Source: Homalodisca vitripennis (taxonomy: Eukaryota; Arthropoda; Insecta; Hemiptera; Cicadellidae). Taken from it: a DNA stretch of 64,000 nt. Both the position numbers and the translations under genes were made by a program. Position 1 is the stretch's first letter. Each line of letters starts with the position of its first letter. The stretch covers positions 122,151,001 to 122,215,000 of the forward strand of contig NC_060211.1 of assembly GCF_021130785.1 (NCBI RefSeq), written 5' to 3'. Under the pieces are notes generated by a model. That model made no database searches. It saw only the letters and a program-made list of their open reading frames with translations, and had not been told where the DNA came from. Of the stretch, positions 1-12,249 are shown piece after piece.

Positions 1-2
1 AA

Positions 3-3
<1 letters not shown>

Positions 4-60
<57 letters not shown>
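4..60. repeat. (AT)n microsatellite
   Basis: An almost pure AT dinucleotide tract opens the window. It runs directly into a copy of a LINE/SINE-like 3' end. Confidence 0.97.
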
Positions 61-64
<4 letters not shown>

Positions 65-99
65 ATTCCTTTAAAGTCGTAAGACAACTTTTGTTGTAT
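61..99 (-). repeat. Fragment of a dispersed 3' end, copy 1
   Basis: This 39-nt piece matches 631-669 at 37 of 39 positions by eye. It is embedded in AT microsatellite on both sides. The longer copy shows that the unit is probably the 3' terminus of a minus-strand LINE or SINE, because a hexamer tail adjoins the same end there. Confidence 0.8.
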
Positions 100-260
100 A
101 TAAATATATATATACATATATATATATAATTGATATATTGAGAGAGAGAGAGATTTTGTGTGTGTGTGTGTGTGTGTGATATATATCGCTCTCTCTCTCT
201 CTCCCACACACACACAAATGAATAATTATATATATATATAATTATTTATTATTATATATT
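100..260. repeat. Compound microsatellite: AT, GA, GT, AT, CT, CA, AT
   Basis: Successive short tracts of AT, GA, GT, AT, CT, CA and AT are visible. GA can pair with CT and GT with CA, but in this order the two helices would interlock rather than nest. The tract is low-complexity DNA with no coding content. Confidence 0.9.
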
Positions 261-615
261 ATTATATAATATAATAACATCTAATATTTCTTATTATATA
301 AGGACATCTAATAATATGACTTGAAAGTATCCTAGGTAATGTTTCTGTTGTTTTCAATTTACTTATAATTCTTATGTTGTATGGTAAAATATACATTTGT
401 GGCAACAGGCTAATACATGTTATAAAGATAGTCATAATATTTTATTTGATGTTGGCTTTACTGTAAAACAGGTACGTTTTTGTCTGATATTGTAGTCTCT
501 ACAATGGACGCTGATATCTATGCTGAATACAATAATCTGCTGAATACAAGTTTTTATGACACACTTGTTTGTAAAAAATAAATTTTATTTATCATACTTA
601 ATTTTAAAGAAACTT

Positions 616-720
616 TCCAAAAATTCAAATTCAAATTCGTTTAATGTCGTAAGACAACTTTTGTTGTATGACAGAGTCAAGTACATGCTGTATATACATA
701 GCTTATAAAGTAAAACAATA
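616..720 (-). mobile_element. LINE/SINE-like 3' end with a hexamer tail
   Basis: On the plus strand the copy starts with repeated AAATTC units. Read on the minus strand, that is a (GAATTT)n tail at the 3' end of an element. The next 39 nt recur at 61-99. Short microsatellite-like tails are usual for several LINE clades and the SINEs they mobilise. No protein remnant is visible, so the parent family is unknown and the upstream limit is a guess. Confidence 0.5.
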
Positions 721-1264
721 AGAATACAATGGTTATACAACAGTAAATATTTTACTAAATTTTTTTTATTAGTCTACATAATTATAATTATTGTAAAAAA
801 AAAATTAAAAATGTAAAACGAGTCACAGCTTTACAATTGTTAGTTTATGCCCGATTAAAAAGAAGTTTACAATTCCAACTAATAATGCAAGAAAAAAAAC
901 AATAAAACAAAAACATTATTATACTAGAAACTCTCCCATCGTGTAAAAACAACCCGCCACTAAATGCTCCTTTAGTTTTCTTGTAAATTCATTCTTATTT
1001 TGGATGCACTTCAGCGGTTCAGGAAGTCTCCAAAAGCACGTGGCACCGACATTGTGCGGTAAACTCATTACATTGTTTCAGTGAGGCCTGTCGTTTTAAA
1101 AGAATACATCGTCAGACACTCATCAATATTACAGGTTATAAACACCTAATTATTATTGGTCATCTAATACATCAAGGAGTAAGCTGGTACAATGTATTCA
1201 TCTAACATGTTGAAAATCAATATTCTTTCCTTTAATAACTTTTAACCTATACTGTATTAATCAC

Positions 1265-1265
1265 T

Positions 1266-1297
<32 letters not shown>

Positions 1298-1620
1298 GTT
1301 ACACTACTGATGACGAGTCGTTGTGGTAGAGATCCTGTTCAGTACGAGTGGAACAGCCGGTTCGAACATTTGGTTCATGCACTCGGTCGAGTGGCCTGTG
1401 TGCGATGCCAGTACGTCTCTAAGGCCGAACCCCGTCTAATGGGTGCCGACATCGACTTGGAGTCCCGTGATCGAAGGTTGAAAACAATGCGACTTCGGTC
1501 TTCGAGGCGGCCCGGCCACAAACACAATTAACGACTCGGGCGATTGTGATCGTGTTCGTATAGGTAGGCGCTTTAACTCCGGTCGACCCTTTGTAGAGTT
1601 CGATGTCAGGACTCGGAATA
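1265..1620 (+). pseudogene. 28S rRNA 3'-end fragment (dispersed rDNA pseudogene)
   Basis: The sequence carries highly conserved blocks from near the 3' end of eukaryotic large-subunit rRNA, in the correct order. These are GGTTTAGACCGTCGTGAGAC at 1270-1289, CTACTGATGA near 1305, CAGTACGAGTGGAAC near 1340, and CATTTGGTTCATGCACT near 1367. An ACGTCTCTAAGGC stretch near 1413 corresponds to the ACGCCTCTAAG block. The region is much more GC-rich than its surroundings. Substitutions fall inside normally invariant blocks, and the start is abrupt with no upstream 28S, so this is a truncated non-functional copy. An 82-codon reading frame at 1283-1531 is a by-product of the rRNA sequence. The similarity is strong to about 1430 and weaker after that, so the 3' limit is uncertain. 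Confidence 0.88.
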
Positions 1621-1779
1621 CTCAGTAGACAAATTTTTCCTGCTACACTGTTATTGCTGGCTTATAACTATTTAAACTTGATTTTTTTGACACATTAATA
1701 AGTAAAATACACAATTTATTCAATTTTATATTTATTTTTAGATATACGTATGTAATGAAAATATTTATTTGATGTAGGC

Positions 1780-2280
1780 TAATTCGTCCTTTAGTGAAAG
1801 TTAAGATAAAAGTAATTTCCTCGTTGAAGAGTAATTTAAATTGGCATTTTTACGAACCATTTTTACACACATTGACGTTCCCATATTGAACATAAATTAT
1901 TATTTTAACTTTCTAAAACATCTAGTTCGTCTATAAAGTAAGATAGACTAATGAAATGTCTCCACTGAACCAAACATATAACAGTAGTTGTACCGTATTT
2001 CACAGTATATCACCGAGAACTACACACAGTCAGATATATGTGGTAGACTTGTTGTCCAAACTGGAATTAAATTGCTTTAGTCCTAACGTGATGTAATCTG
2101 CTCCAGATGAGAATACAGATCAATACTGGGTTGTAATATAATGTGATCAAAAAGTAATTAAACAATCTCAATTACACATTACTGTGTCCTGCAGCCTATT
2201 TCATTACGTGGATATTTTTTTATTAATATTTACACTATGGCGAGTATTTTGAAGTTATAATATCTGTATAGGAGTGTAAA
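1780..2280 (+). repeat. Dispersed repeat segment A, copy 1
   Basis: This segment aligns by eye with the reverse complement of 38800-39290. Shared blocks include CAGTATATCACCG near 2000, GTCCAAACTGGAATT near 2054 and GCTTTAGTCCTAACG near 2075. The flanks show lower but collinear similarity. No coding sequence is recognisable. It may be part of a larger non-autonomous element or an old segmental duplication that also includes 2960-4515. Confidence 0.75.
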
Positions 2281-2959
2281 TCTCACCGAATTCGAAGGTA
2301 CTTAGTTTAACTACGAGAAAAGAATTATTCTTAAGTTAATGGGTCGCATTTGTAATGATGTATAGAACTTCCTGATTTTCAGTAGGAGTTTAATTTGATA
2401 TTCTTCACATATTGAGGAAAATCACTTACACTAACATTACACTCTTTACTTTACTTTCTATTTGCGCTAAACATTTCATATCTCTATACAAATACAGCTT
2501 TTCGTTCTTTTTACAATAGAAAGTAACGTATTGTATCGTATGTAAGTAAGAGTTTTGACATTTTCTCAGTTTTATTTCTTAATTTTCTGTTTAGTCCATA
2601 CTACGATAAAGTTACGATGAAGTATATCGATAAAAATTACAAGATTAAAAAAAGTTTACTTAGCCATAATTGTGGAATGGTTCGTAATATCTTGCTGTTT
2701 ATTTAGTAGGATATTATGTTTGACATCATGAGTCATTGTCCTATGAAGTCAGAGGGTCTATTAGTTTTTATGTTAATAAGATCAACATAGCACATATTAT
2801 TCTTATTAACACGGTTGTTGTATAAATCCATCATAATATTATATACTATCTTGGTATATTTTAATAAGCTTGTATATTATATTCATTATTACATTTGAAC
2901 CAAAAATATAATAATTGCAGTCTGTGACAATACGTGCCCAAGAACGATAAACATTTAGT

Positions 2960-4515
2960 ATATCAATAATATTAGATTTTCTATCTAGATGTGTTTGGTG
3001 TATTGCTGTGTTATTCTATTTGCTATGTTAACGGCTCACTACTCGCGCTTTTTCGTCGAATTGTAGTCACGGAAATTTGTTGAGTCATTTTACTGTCGTA
3101 TTCTTCTGTTTTTGTTTTTTATGCTACTGTAAAAATTCCGTTAAAACAAATATTATTCTTAATTACAGACGTTCAAATATTGTTTATTAAACTGAATTTA
3201 AAAACAATATTTATTTAAATATTAAAAAGTCATTCTCTCTAGACTGGACATTACACCGTTCCTTAGATATTACTCAATAATAATTTTAATATTACTGCAC
3301 AGAAAATTGTCGTTTTTTATTGACTTCTGGTATTTCTACACCTAAAGTATTGCGTTAAGTTTGTCTCTAATGGAAGGATTTCTATGTATAAAACAGACAA
3401 AAGCAATACATTGTAAGCGCGTACCGTAACAAGGTTGACGTAACCACCACTCTTGGTGAAAGGACTTTTGCAAATAAATATTCATTACAAACACCTGATG
3501 TCATTCTCACATATATAACTACTAATTTCTCACTATGATTAATATTTCCATCTTTAATCTTTACCATGAAACAAATATTGCTCATGTGAAACAAAAACGT
3601 TTATATTTCTCCAAATTTATTAAATATTGTTTTATATTTTAACGGATTACTGAATACTACTCGTACATACTTGTCATAAAATTTCAGTATATTGCTTTAA
3701 ATTGGTTTGAAACAAAATATTCTACAATATTAAGTCTAACTCGAATATATAAACTGAGTCTATCGTTAAAAAAACGTTGGCTATGCATTATAAAGTTACC
3801 CCAAACACGTCATTTCATTTTTAGATTTAATTTGAACTGTACACTATAAGTGTTAATAAATAAATACGTTTACATATATACGAGAGGTATTTTGAATTGA
3901 AGTGGAATTGCAAGACATAAGTAGGCTACTATATTTATAGTGAACAAAAGAAGTGCTCTCTACAGAGCCATAAACCAAAGAAGGTCCGTAACTCTAACTG
4001 GAAAGTTAATGTAACAGTAGTAACCTCTACAAACACAACAGACTTGCTGGCGAGTCAGTTGTTTGTCACACACTAGTTTTCAGACCTTTATACGAATATT
4101 TGGAATGTACACGAGAAACCAATTTAAGCTTATTATTTAAACTAATTTCCCTTTATAATAGTTAAAGGGAACTATGTTTAATCGGTGGATAAAAAATAAT
4201 ATCTATTTTGTTCTTTTTGATCTCGTAAAATGCAGAGACATTTTTTCTCTTTAAATCTGGATAGAAAATTGGAACGTAAAACCTTCTTTGGAAATAACTT
4301 CATATAGTAACATAAAATAATGTATTGAAATATATACAGATTGTCATACAGAACAGTTTCGGTGAACACGAACTTGTTTATGGTATTACTTTCAAGAAAA
4401 ACGAAAAATGTTTCTTGTTATTGAAAAACCCACAGTAACCCTTCTGCTTCTGGACATATTTCAATGTAACCTCCTTAATTAATATTTCTTCTAAACATTG
4501 ACATGGTTAATAAGA
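2960..4515 (+). repeat. Dispersed repeat segment B, copy 1
   Basis: It is collinear with 40920-44395 in direct orientation. Clear shared blocks are GTAGTCACG near 3063 (41032 in the other copy), CATTCTCTCTAG near 3231 (42373), AGCAATACATT near 3402 (43291), ACAAACACCTGATGTC near 3486 (43372), GTAACAGTAGTAACCTC near 4011 (43938) and CAACAAACACAACAGA-like sequence near 4030. The other copy is longer because a LINE has inserted in it. No protein is recognisable; the two reading frames at 3382-3594 and 4178-4369 are AT-rich and match no family I know. Confidence 0.8.
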
Positions 4516-5428
4516 GTACGATATTATGTAATGTTAGTAACTTTTTTATTTAATTTGTAGAGTACTTTTAATAAAGAACGATAAATTGCTATTATTTATT
4601 ATAAATTATAAAATAAATGTAGGGTATACTGTAAACGGGTTTCTTTGTTTTTCTTATATATTTAAAAAAAAACTATTGAAAAAGGTTTTTGGTCAAATAT
4701 AATCACACTTCACCCATTTCCAAAGTTAAACAGATATTGTATATGTGGATTATAATTCACTCAGCTACGTCAACCAATTTCTGTATTCAGCTGTTTCTAG
4801 TAACAAATTAATTACACTTTTAATGCAATTCAGATGTTAATACTCAATGGAGAATCCTGATAGGGATATTTTTATCAATCTTTATACAGTTACATTTAAT
4901 TAATTAATTAAAGTATATCTGCTATTGTACAATTGATTTAATAAAGATTTTCTTATAACATTTATTTTATAATTTTTACAGTATATAATTAATTTTAAAC
5001 AGCTGCAAAGAATGCGGTACACCTTGTGGAACAATATCAATTATTAGTTCTTACGTACGAAAATTTGTACAATGACGTCAGCACTTCTATGGTAGGATTG
5101 TTTAGATTATTTAAATACCATTTATTTCATCTCATAACCAAGGAAACTCATTTGAAAAATAATTATTACAATATTTATGATATTTTATTACGTATAATTG
5201 TACGAGACAGCCAAAAATTAAAATTTATACCAGTAGCAATTTGCTAAGTTTTTCACATTAATTAACTTCAGCTGACATGTACGGATGAACATGACGAGTT
5301 TTGGAGTAATAATTATAGAGCAAGACGAATTATGTTAATACGTATTCCTTGTTATTTGGAAACTTCTGTCTATGAGAAGTTCTGTCTCTCCAATAATCAA
5401 TAATACGTCTTCCAAACATTTTCACGGG

Positions 5429-5465
<37 letters not shown>

Positions 5466-6330
5466 TATACTACACCTTACGTAAATAATTTATTTGAAAG
5501 ATCCAAAGGACATATAGCTAGATCACGAAAAGGTCCAGTCTTTACCATAAATAATGGATTATACATTCGTTGGAGCCTAGAAAACCGTTTCTGTTATACA
5601 GCAATAAACTTTGGGAGAGGATGGGGGTTTGTCTTGTACTATATGTTTCAAAATCTGCATCATTTAGGTTAAACTTACAAGCTACAAGTAAAGCGTTAAG
5701 TTTTGGAAATAAGTTTTGAACCTACACACAATTTATGCTGTTCACGTATATTCTGTAAGAAAGCCAAATATGAAAGTTGAAAATGAGAGCTGTCACCAAA
5801 GTTTATCCTCGCTTGCTGCCGAATGTCTCATACATTCAACACTTGGAAACATTCTCTTTACAATAAACTATACTGACTTTATTGTACTGTATTCAATGCA
5901 TAATAAAACGTTAATGTAGAATATATATATTTCATTAGGGTTGCATAAATATTCAAGAGTAAAATATATTTAAAATTTGTTTTCAATAATTAAACTCTTC
6001 AAATGTGTTTAAAAACTCACATCTCTTCACTTCTCTTCTTAGTTTCTCTTTACTTTTCTCAAAACTACATTCATAATACAAACATACTTTCGTAAATAGG
6101 GAACTAAAATTTGTGTCATTAATTAGTTTTTGGAAATTTGTTCGAATTTGTACTTTTAAAATTACAGCACCAATAATTATGGTACATATATTATATACAC
6201 GCTTTGGTTTGTGTTTAAAGGACCGTTTCACTTTCAACGATGATATGAATATTGATAAAAATATTGATTAATAAAAGGCATAAATAACGTTAAACATTGC
6301 GATCTTATATTTATTAACTGATAATGTTTG
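4516..6330. other. AT-rich DNA without a recognised gene
   Basis: No protein family, RNA gene or terminal repeat was recognised. An AT microsatellite occupies 5435-5461. Reading frames of 60-85 codons occur on both strands, at the level expected by chance in AT-rich DNA. Confidence 0.7.
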
Positions 6331-6337
6331 TTATTGC

Positions 6338-6475
6338 TTAAATAAACAGGTTTATTGATCACACATAACAGATCAACAAACACATCACACACAGATTCAC
6401 AGATCACACACACAGACAGATTTACAGTTTTTTTTAAATCTGATGTTTTTTTTTGTTTAAGTAAACAGATTTATT
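6338..6475 (+). repeat. CA-rich low-complexity tract between short direct repeats
   Basis: Two near-identical 19-20 nt units, TTAAATAAACAGGTTTATT near 6338 and TTAAGTAAACAGATTTATT near 6457, flank a tract made of CACA, CAGA and TCACA units. This looks like a local duplication with replication slippage. No gene is seen. Confidence 0.6.
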
Positions 6476-6539
6476 CTCATTATATGAGGTTAAATATTCT
6501 TTTTAGCTTACCTATGTTCGAATTTATCTTTTATTAAAG

Positions 6540-7440
6540 TTGTTTATCTAGGGAAATTTGAGTGTTACATAAATATTTGTAGTTTTATTGTCAAACAAAA
6601 CCTAACCTAGTATTGCTGTGGATTCTGAGGTGGCCATAGCCGTAGGGAATTTTCCTACCACTAAGAATACTAAATCTCCGTGTAGAATATTTGCACTGGC
6701 CAGTTAGTATCGGAGGTTTATGCAGGGGTTTGACACCATGTAATATATTGTCAAAAACCACAAAGAGATTGTTGCTATTCATGACATAACTATGATCTTC
6801 ACTAGGTTATCAAACATAAAACGTGATGGTACTGAAAATATGAACAAGAGTCTGCGTTTAGGAATTTACTTCGTTCAAACTTATTTCTTTCTTATCTTGA
6901 TCTTTCTCAGACGATTGTTCCGCATGGTCAAAGCTTCTTCACCCGGTGACAGAAACTGTCACGATAAAATATACGAGAAGAATTATGATCGACTAAGAAA
7001 GGAATTTTTATACTATATAAAAGGAATATCTTTCATCGCATTGCGGTTTGGGCCATCCGAAAATTCCACCTATATCTTTAAGCATAATTTTGTTGCTGTA
7101 ACATAACATGTGCCTAATAATCGGCTGTTACATATACAATAGCCCTCAAGCCTACTAACTCCGTGGATTATAGAACGCCAGCAGCACGATTTTTATATAC
7201 GCTACTATAAAGGAACAGTAAAGTGCGCCGGATGCCCTGTATAGACACCCTACAGTCAAGGATGTTTCAAACATTATCCTCATTAACTGATGACGTGTCA
7301 GATTTGTAGAATGTCATTTAGGAATTACAGGTTGCTGATCGACTTATTCACGAGGAAACAAGCACTGGTTACCTACATTTTCTTAGTAATATCCCATGAT
7401 TTTAAAATTCCTCACTGACATCCCTCATACTGTATACAGA
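6540..7440. other. Sequence upstream of the gypsy remnant, unassigned
   Basis: Base composition becomes less AT-rich towards the gypsy integrase remnant. A 104-codon plus-strand frame at 6792-7106 matches nothing I recognise. This stretch may contain decayed upstream parts of the same retrotransposon (RT or RNase H), but no diagnostic motif survives. Confidence 0.4.
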
Positions 7441-8520
7441 TACAAGGCAATGAATTGTACCAGAGTTTTGTTTAGGAAGGAAGAGTACTATGGACGTCCG
7501 ATGGAAGAACTATGTAACCCGCTAACAGAGAAAGGCGTATATTGGTAGAGAACCACAATTCACCCATGGCGGGTCTCTTGGGGATGAAGAAGAATTCCAT
7601 TGAATTGCGATTGATCATTACTGACCTGAACAGCGGCGTTCGGTTTTTGAGTACACGAGAACGTGTTAAACTCGTCAAGAATACAAAGTCGCTTAAGAAA
7701 AAGCTTCCGGTTGGATATATTTTCGCGATTGAAATGGTAATAGTATTCAGATTCATTGATTATGGACATTATGGGTCCACTAATACTCTGTAATAAAGGA
7801 TATAAATTTCTCTTCGTGTTTCAAGATAGATTTAGCAATTGGTTAGTAATAAAAGCCCTTCGCTCCACAATGACCACATTAGTATCTTCTGGGTTTCACG
7901 ACTCAATTTTAATCTGGTATAGTGTTTCAGAGTTATTTATGGTACCAAAATGGTAAAACATAAAAATGAAAAACTTTCAGGGATCTTGCAGCCGACTGAG
8001 GAATTGAATTTAAATTACTACGCCCTTCATTCTCAGACGAAACCGATTGAGAGATCCAACCAAATTTATGGGACAATAAATACACAATCTGCTACAGACA
8101 ACCATACGAGTACGTCGTAGGATTAACTTCTGAGAAAGTGTGTTAATAATACTTCCACTGGATATTCACCGAATATGTCATGCATGGGAAGGTAACAGCA
8201 CTGCTATGGTTGATTCGGTGAGCTTTGGTCTAAATTACTTAGTTGGCATGAGGAGGTGCAATTGAAACAGACCCAAAAAAGGCGAATGTAGAACGTCTTA
8301 AAGAAGATTTTCGTATAAATCCAAAACAAATTCTGTTAGTGCAAAGCTAGGTATTACAATATATGAAGGCGTAAAGTGAAGAGAGACCTGTTAATGAGGA
8401 TGTTTCACACCCTCTCTTCGGCATGTGATGCGATAGCCGGAAAGATTACCGATAAAATTAACGGCCGCTATAAAGTAGGAGCAAGGCTACCAATATATAA
8501 GGTTATCGATCGAAATTGAA
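7440..8520 (+). mobile_element. Ty3/gypsy-like LTR retrotransposon, integrase remnant
   Basis: Pieces of a gypsy integrase lie in order on the plus strand across frameshifts and stops. First comes a GRWK-like stretch near 7500. Next is the zinc-binding start, ENHNSPMAGLLGMKKN at about 7546-7595, which matches the family's H-H part. The catalytic core follows with MDIMGPLILCNKGYKFLFVF at about 7761-7820, containing the first core Asp, and DRFSNWL just after. A degenerate NxxVERxN-like block, PIERSNQIYG, is near 8043, and GYSPN near 8160. A C-terminal stretch reading HPLSSACDAIAGKITDKI, then NGRYKV, spans 8409-8490. In the family this enzyme inserts the cDNA into the host genome. No LTR was identified. 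The copy is clearly dead. The family assignment is firm; the outer limits are not. Confidence 0.85.
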
Positions 8521-9930
8521 TGTACTCTGTTATACTATACGGTATCTTGCTGAGAATTTATCATTTCTAGATAGGATTATAAATTCTTTTAATTGGTCAC
8601 CTTGACGTGTTTGGAGCCTTTTATGTTATTTTATGGTATTTCGATTTTTTATAAATCCAACTTTGCAAAAGTTGTAGAAGGCTAGGTGTATTTTTCTTGG
8701 TACATTAGTTTTCTTTTGCTTTTTGTGCTCTGATTTGTACGAGTATGATGTACTGTCCCAAAGGAAGATAACAGTTCTGCCTACCAAAATAGTGTTAGCT
8801 ACAAATCTTTGGGTAAATGGCTGGTTATTGGTGGCTATCTTTTAGTACAAGACTGGTGGACTAATTATTATAACAAAACGCTTAGTACGTAAATGTAATA
8901 ACTGATTAGTACAAAGGATGTAACTAAGATGCCCGGGCCCAAGTGAGAGGTTTCGATCGTTTCGAGGACGATTTGCTGTTATTTCCCATTTATTTACTAT
9001 TAATTAGGTGAATTTAGTTACTGCTCTATGACTATGGTCGGATCTATGAAATGAGAAATCAACACTTACCAAGATATGACAAGTCAGAAAGAAATCATTA
9101 AAGAACGCTAAGTAGATAGCCTTCGTTAAAGTGATGAATCTTCTCGTAAAGTCTTAATATGTATATTTTCTGAAATATAGTTGTGACCTGATGTAATATC
9201 ACAAAAAATAGTGCCCGGAAAATACTCGCGTGGATTTTGCAGCAGGGGATATTCGAACGGGATGATTTTTACATTTTCTGGAAGTCTTTTATTGGAGAAT
9301 CGGGCAGTTATATTTCGGATCGAGCGTGCCTTATTTACCGATATCCACCTTTGATGTAATAATCATTGATTGTTGAGAGGAGCGAAACAAACGAAGCCAT
9401 TAATAAACCTAATGCATTCCCATTTAGAAACTAATTGGTCCCGTTATTGAAAACCTCTTGGGGGAAGGAAGCAGGGGATACCATTGAAATACTTTTAAAA
9501 ACATCACTGTCCGAATCCCGAGTCATTCTATGTAAATACTTAAATTAAACCGTCACCACAGTTTGCCAGCAAGCTAGCAGAGCTGGCAGGACTGAATGAT
9601 AAAAAGTAATAATAACCTATGAATAGTTGGAAAAGGAGATAAAAGAAACAAACAAAAAGAAGATCGGGGGAGCGAAAGCAAAGAAGGTACAAGGAAACAA
9701 CTTGTGTTGGGAAATAAATCTCGGAGTATCTACCGACTTTCTAGACTTCCAACAAAAGACTGGAAACGGTTGAAATGGCTTAGGTCCAATGAAATGTAAG
9801 GTACGGTTGTCCTAGATAGTAATTAAAAAATTAGACAATCAAATGTCTAGAATGGATTGAAAGTTACCGTTAAAAATCCCCACATTTCAGTAATATGTAT
9901 AAATGTGTATATATAATATATAATTTATGT
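8521..9930. other. Moderately GC-containing tail after the gypsy remnant
   Basis: This stretch is richer in G and C than typical for the window, with a CCCGGGCCC spike at 8932-8940. It may be the decayed 3' part of the gypsy element, but I see no LTR ends, primer sites or protein motifs. Confidence 0.35.
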
Positions 9931-9967
9931 GTTTTTGTGTGTGTGTTTGTGTGTGTGTTTGTGTGTA
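9930..9967 (+). repeat. (TG)n-rich microsatellite
   Basis: TG units are interrupted by TTT at regular points. An 83-codon minus-strand frame here is mostly translated microsatellite. Confidence 0.9.
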
Positions 9968-11735
9968 ATTTCAATAAACATTGAATCACTAAAAGTACTT
10001 GCTCCAATAAAAGCAGCAGATAAAAATCTTTTTTATTTTGGTACTTCATAACCACATCGTCAGTAAGCATTACATAAGAATATAAAAAGAACAATAAACA
10101 CAAGTAACATACAAAAAGCAAAAAAATATCCAGAAAATGTAAATAAGTAACAAAACTATTTGAAGAACCGGCTGGTATGAAATCCTTAGCAGCACAGGGC
10201 TAATTTAGTAAAAGTAACTTTCATCTAAAATTTAAACCAATTGATTATTATACATTTTTGATTTAACTGATAAGCTTGGTTGAGATTTTGTTATGTAAAC
10301 CTAAATTTTGGCTTTTTGTGTGTGCACAGCAGCATCTATATAATTGGATTCCCCTTGTCTTTATGGAAAATATCAAATCTGTGGCCTGTTCTAACTCAAC
10401 TCTAAGGTATATGTTCGTCCAACGTATTGTTTGTTATTATATATAATTTCTATAAATAATTCTTTCACTATCCAGGTGAGTATGCTATTATTAAACTACT
10501 CAAATTTGACATAAAAACTGTCTTGTATTTAACTTTTATTCTGTTGCATTGGATTAAATCACGAAACAAAAATATCATTGAAGACGAAGTAGCCTAGCTG
10601 TCAAATGATAATTAAAATTAATTCAACTTGTGTACAATTTTTTTTAAAGAGATGTTCTCATTGCCTCATCAGCGGTAAAATTGCGGCTAATATGATGTTT
10701 TAGACACACTCTCAAATCACGATGGAGCAACTGAGTTTTCTACACATAACGTACTGGAGGGTGGGAATTCAATAGGAGTGTTAGGTTCAGCTCCATTTCA
10801 CCTTCCGCTTAGTGTAGCATCTGAAATCTGACGCTGTCATAGACTTCACTTCTGGAATCTGGAGAAGAAGTTCAAAACACATTCCTTGGATTGCTTTGAC
10901 ATCATACACTACTGAACTACAAACGGTTTTGATCTATACGAAGTTTTGTTATCATTGTCTCGGCAGATGCACAATATTGAGAGGGCCAATATTTTCTAAC
11001 ATCAATCCTATATCAGGAAAAGAAAAAAAAAACTATTAAGTTATCAACAAATAAATGTCTCTCGTTTCAATATTTAATTTTTCTCCATTAATCGCCTTAA
11101 AATTTATTTATGTAGGCTGAATTCAACGATTTAAAACCATAGAATTTTAACAACCACTGCGTTGTAACACGAAATACTATTTATATGTAAAGGTTCAAAA
11201 ATATGATCTTGCGCGTGTTGTATATTTACCATTGTAAATGTATGCTAATTTCACTGCTACGAATGACTGTTCTAAAGTAAAGTACAGTGTTTGGTGTGCA
11301 CATAGTGCACAATTATATTAGATCTATTGCATAATAAAAAAAGAAGACGAAATTATATTTCATTTTCCTAGCACGAAAGTTTTATTAATTTAGTTATGTT
11401 TAACATATATGAAGCAGATTTAGTACCACTTTTGTAGGGTCAAACCTTCTAAGAAATCAACACCATTTATTCTTTCTTTAAATTGATATAGCTAATAAAT
11501 AGTTCGTACCAACCATTATAATATGTTACATAAAATAAGAGCGTGATGTCCCTTTCCCCAATTGATTTCAATAGGCTGTTCTATCTTTCTTTCAAGACAT
11601 AAATAAGTAATCGTTTACGCTAACTATCATCATAGTAGATTTTTCATGATATTATCAACAGGGGATGATACATATATGATCACATGTATACATATATGGG
11701 ATACATGTATATGTTATGTGATATATACATACATA
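9968..11735. other. No gene recognised
   Basis: AT-rich DNA with a less AT-rich patch at 10640-10990. I checked that patch for LINE, transposase and tRNA motifs and found none. Confidence 0.6.
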
Positions 11736-11737
11736 TT

Positions 11738-12249
11738 GAATTGAATTGAATTGGTTTATTTCCAAAAGCTTACATTTCAATGGCCCCGCTAAGTACAACA
11801 CTTATCAGCGGGGTCCAAATTAAACTATCTTAACTAAACCATACAATGTATTTATTAAATTACGTATCAAAATTGGCATTCATTACTTTGTTAAAGTTTA
11901 CAAGCACGAGTAACAGCATACAGGTTTGTTTTATTTTATCTTTACATTTCAAATTATTACCACTGATAAAACCGGTCTCTTAACTCTTAAAATTAAGTTC
12001 ATGTTCCTAACTAACAAATTTGCACTGGTCATATAGTGTGATTGGATTGTATGATTTATATTCAGAAGCAGTCGATGTCCTTACCCAATTCCAATCGTTA
12101 TGAGACAAGAATAAATACCCCCTCCCATCAGGCGTTCCTTGTTCCTTGTTCCGCCACTACCAGTGTTTATTTCTGCAACTGCAATGCACGTGCAAAATCT
12201 AGGATGAATTGTGGGGCTTGAGAATAATTGGTATTACAAAGGACCTGCA

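Noticed and set aside
1283..1531. 82-codon plus-strand reading frame
   Set aside because: It lies inside the 28S rRNA fragment and is not a protein gene.
10655..10685. CTGATGAG-like word on the minus strand
   Set aside because: No paired stem II followed by GAAA, so not counted with the hammerhead-like motifs.
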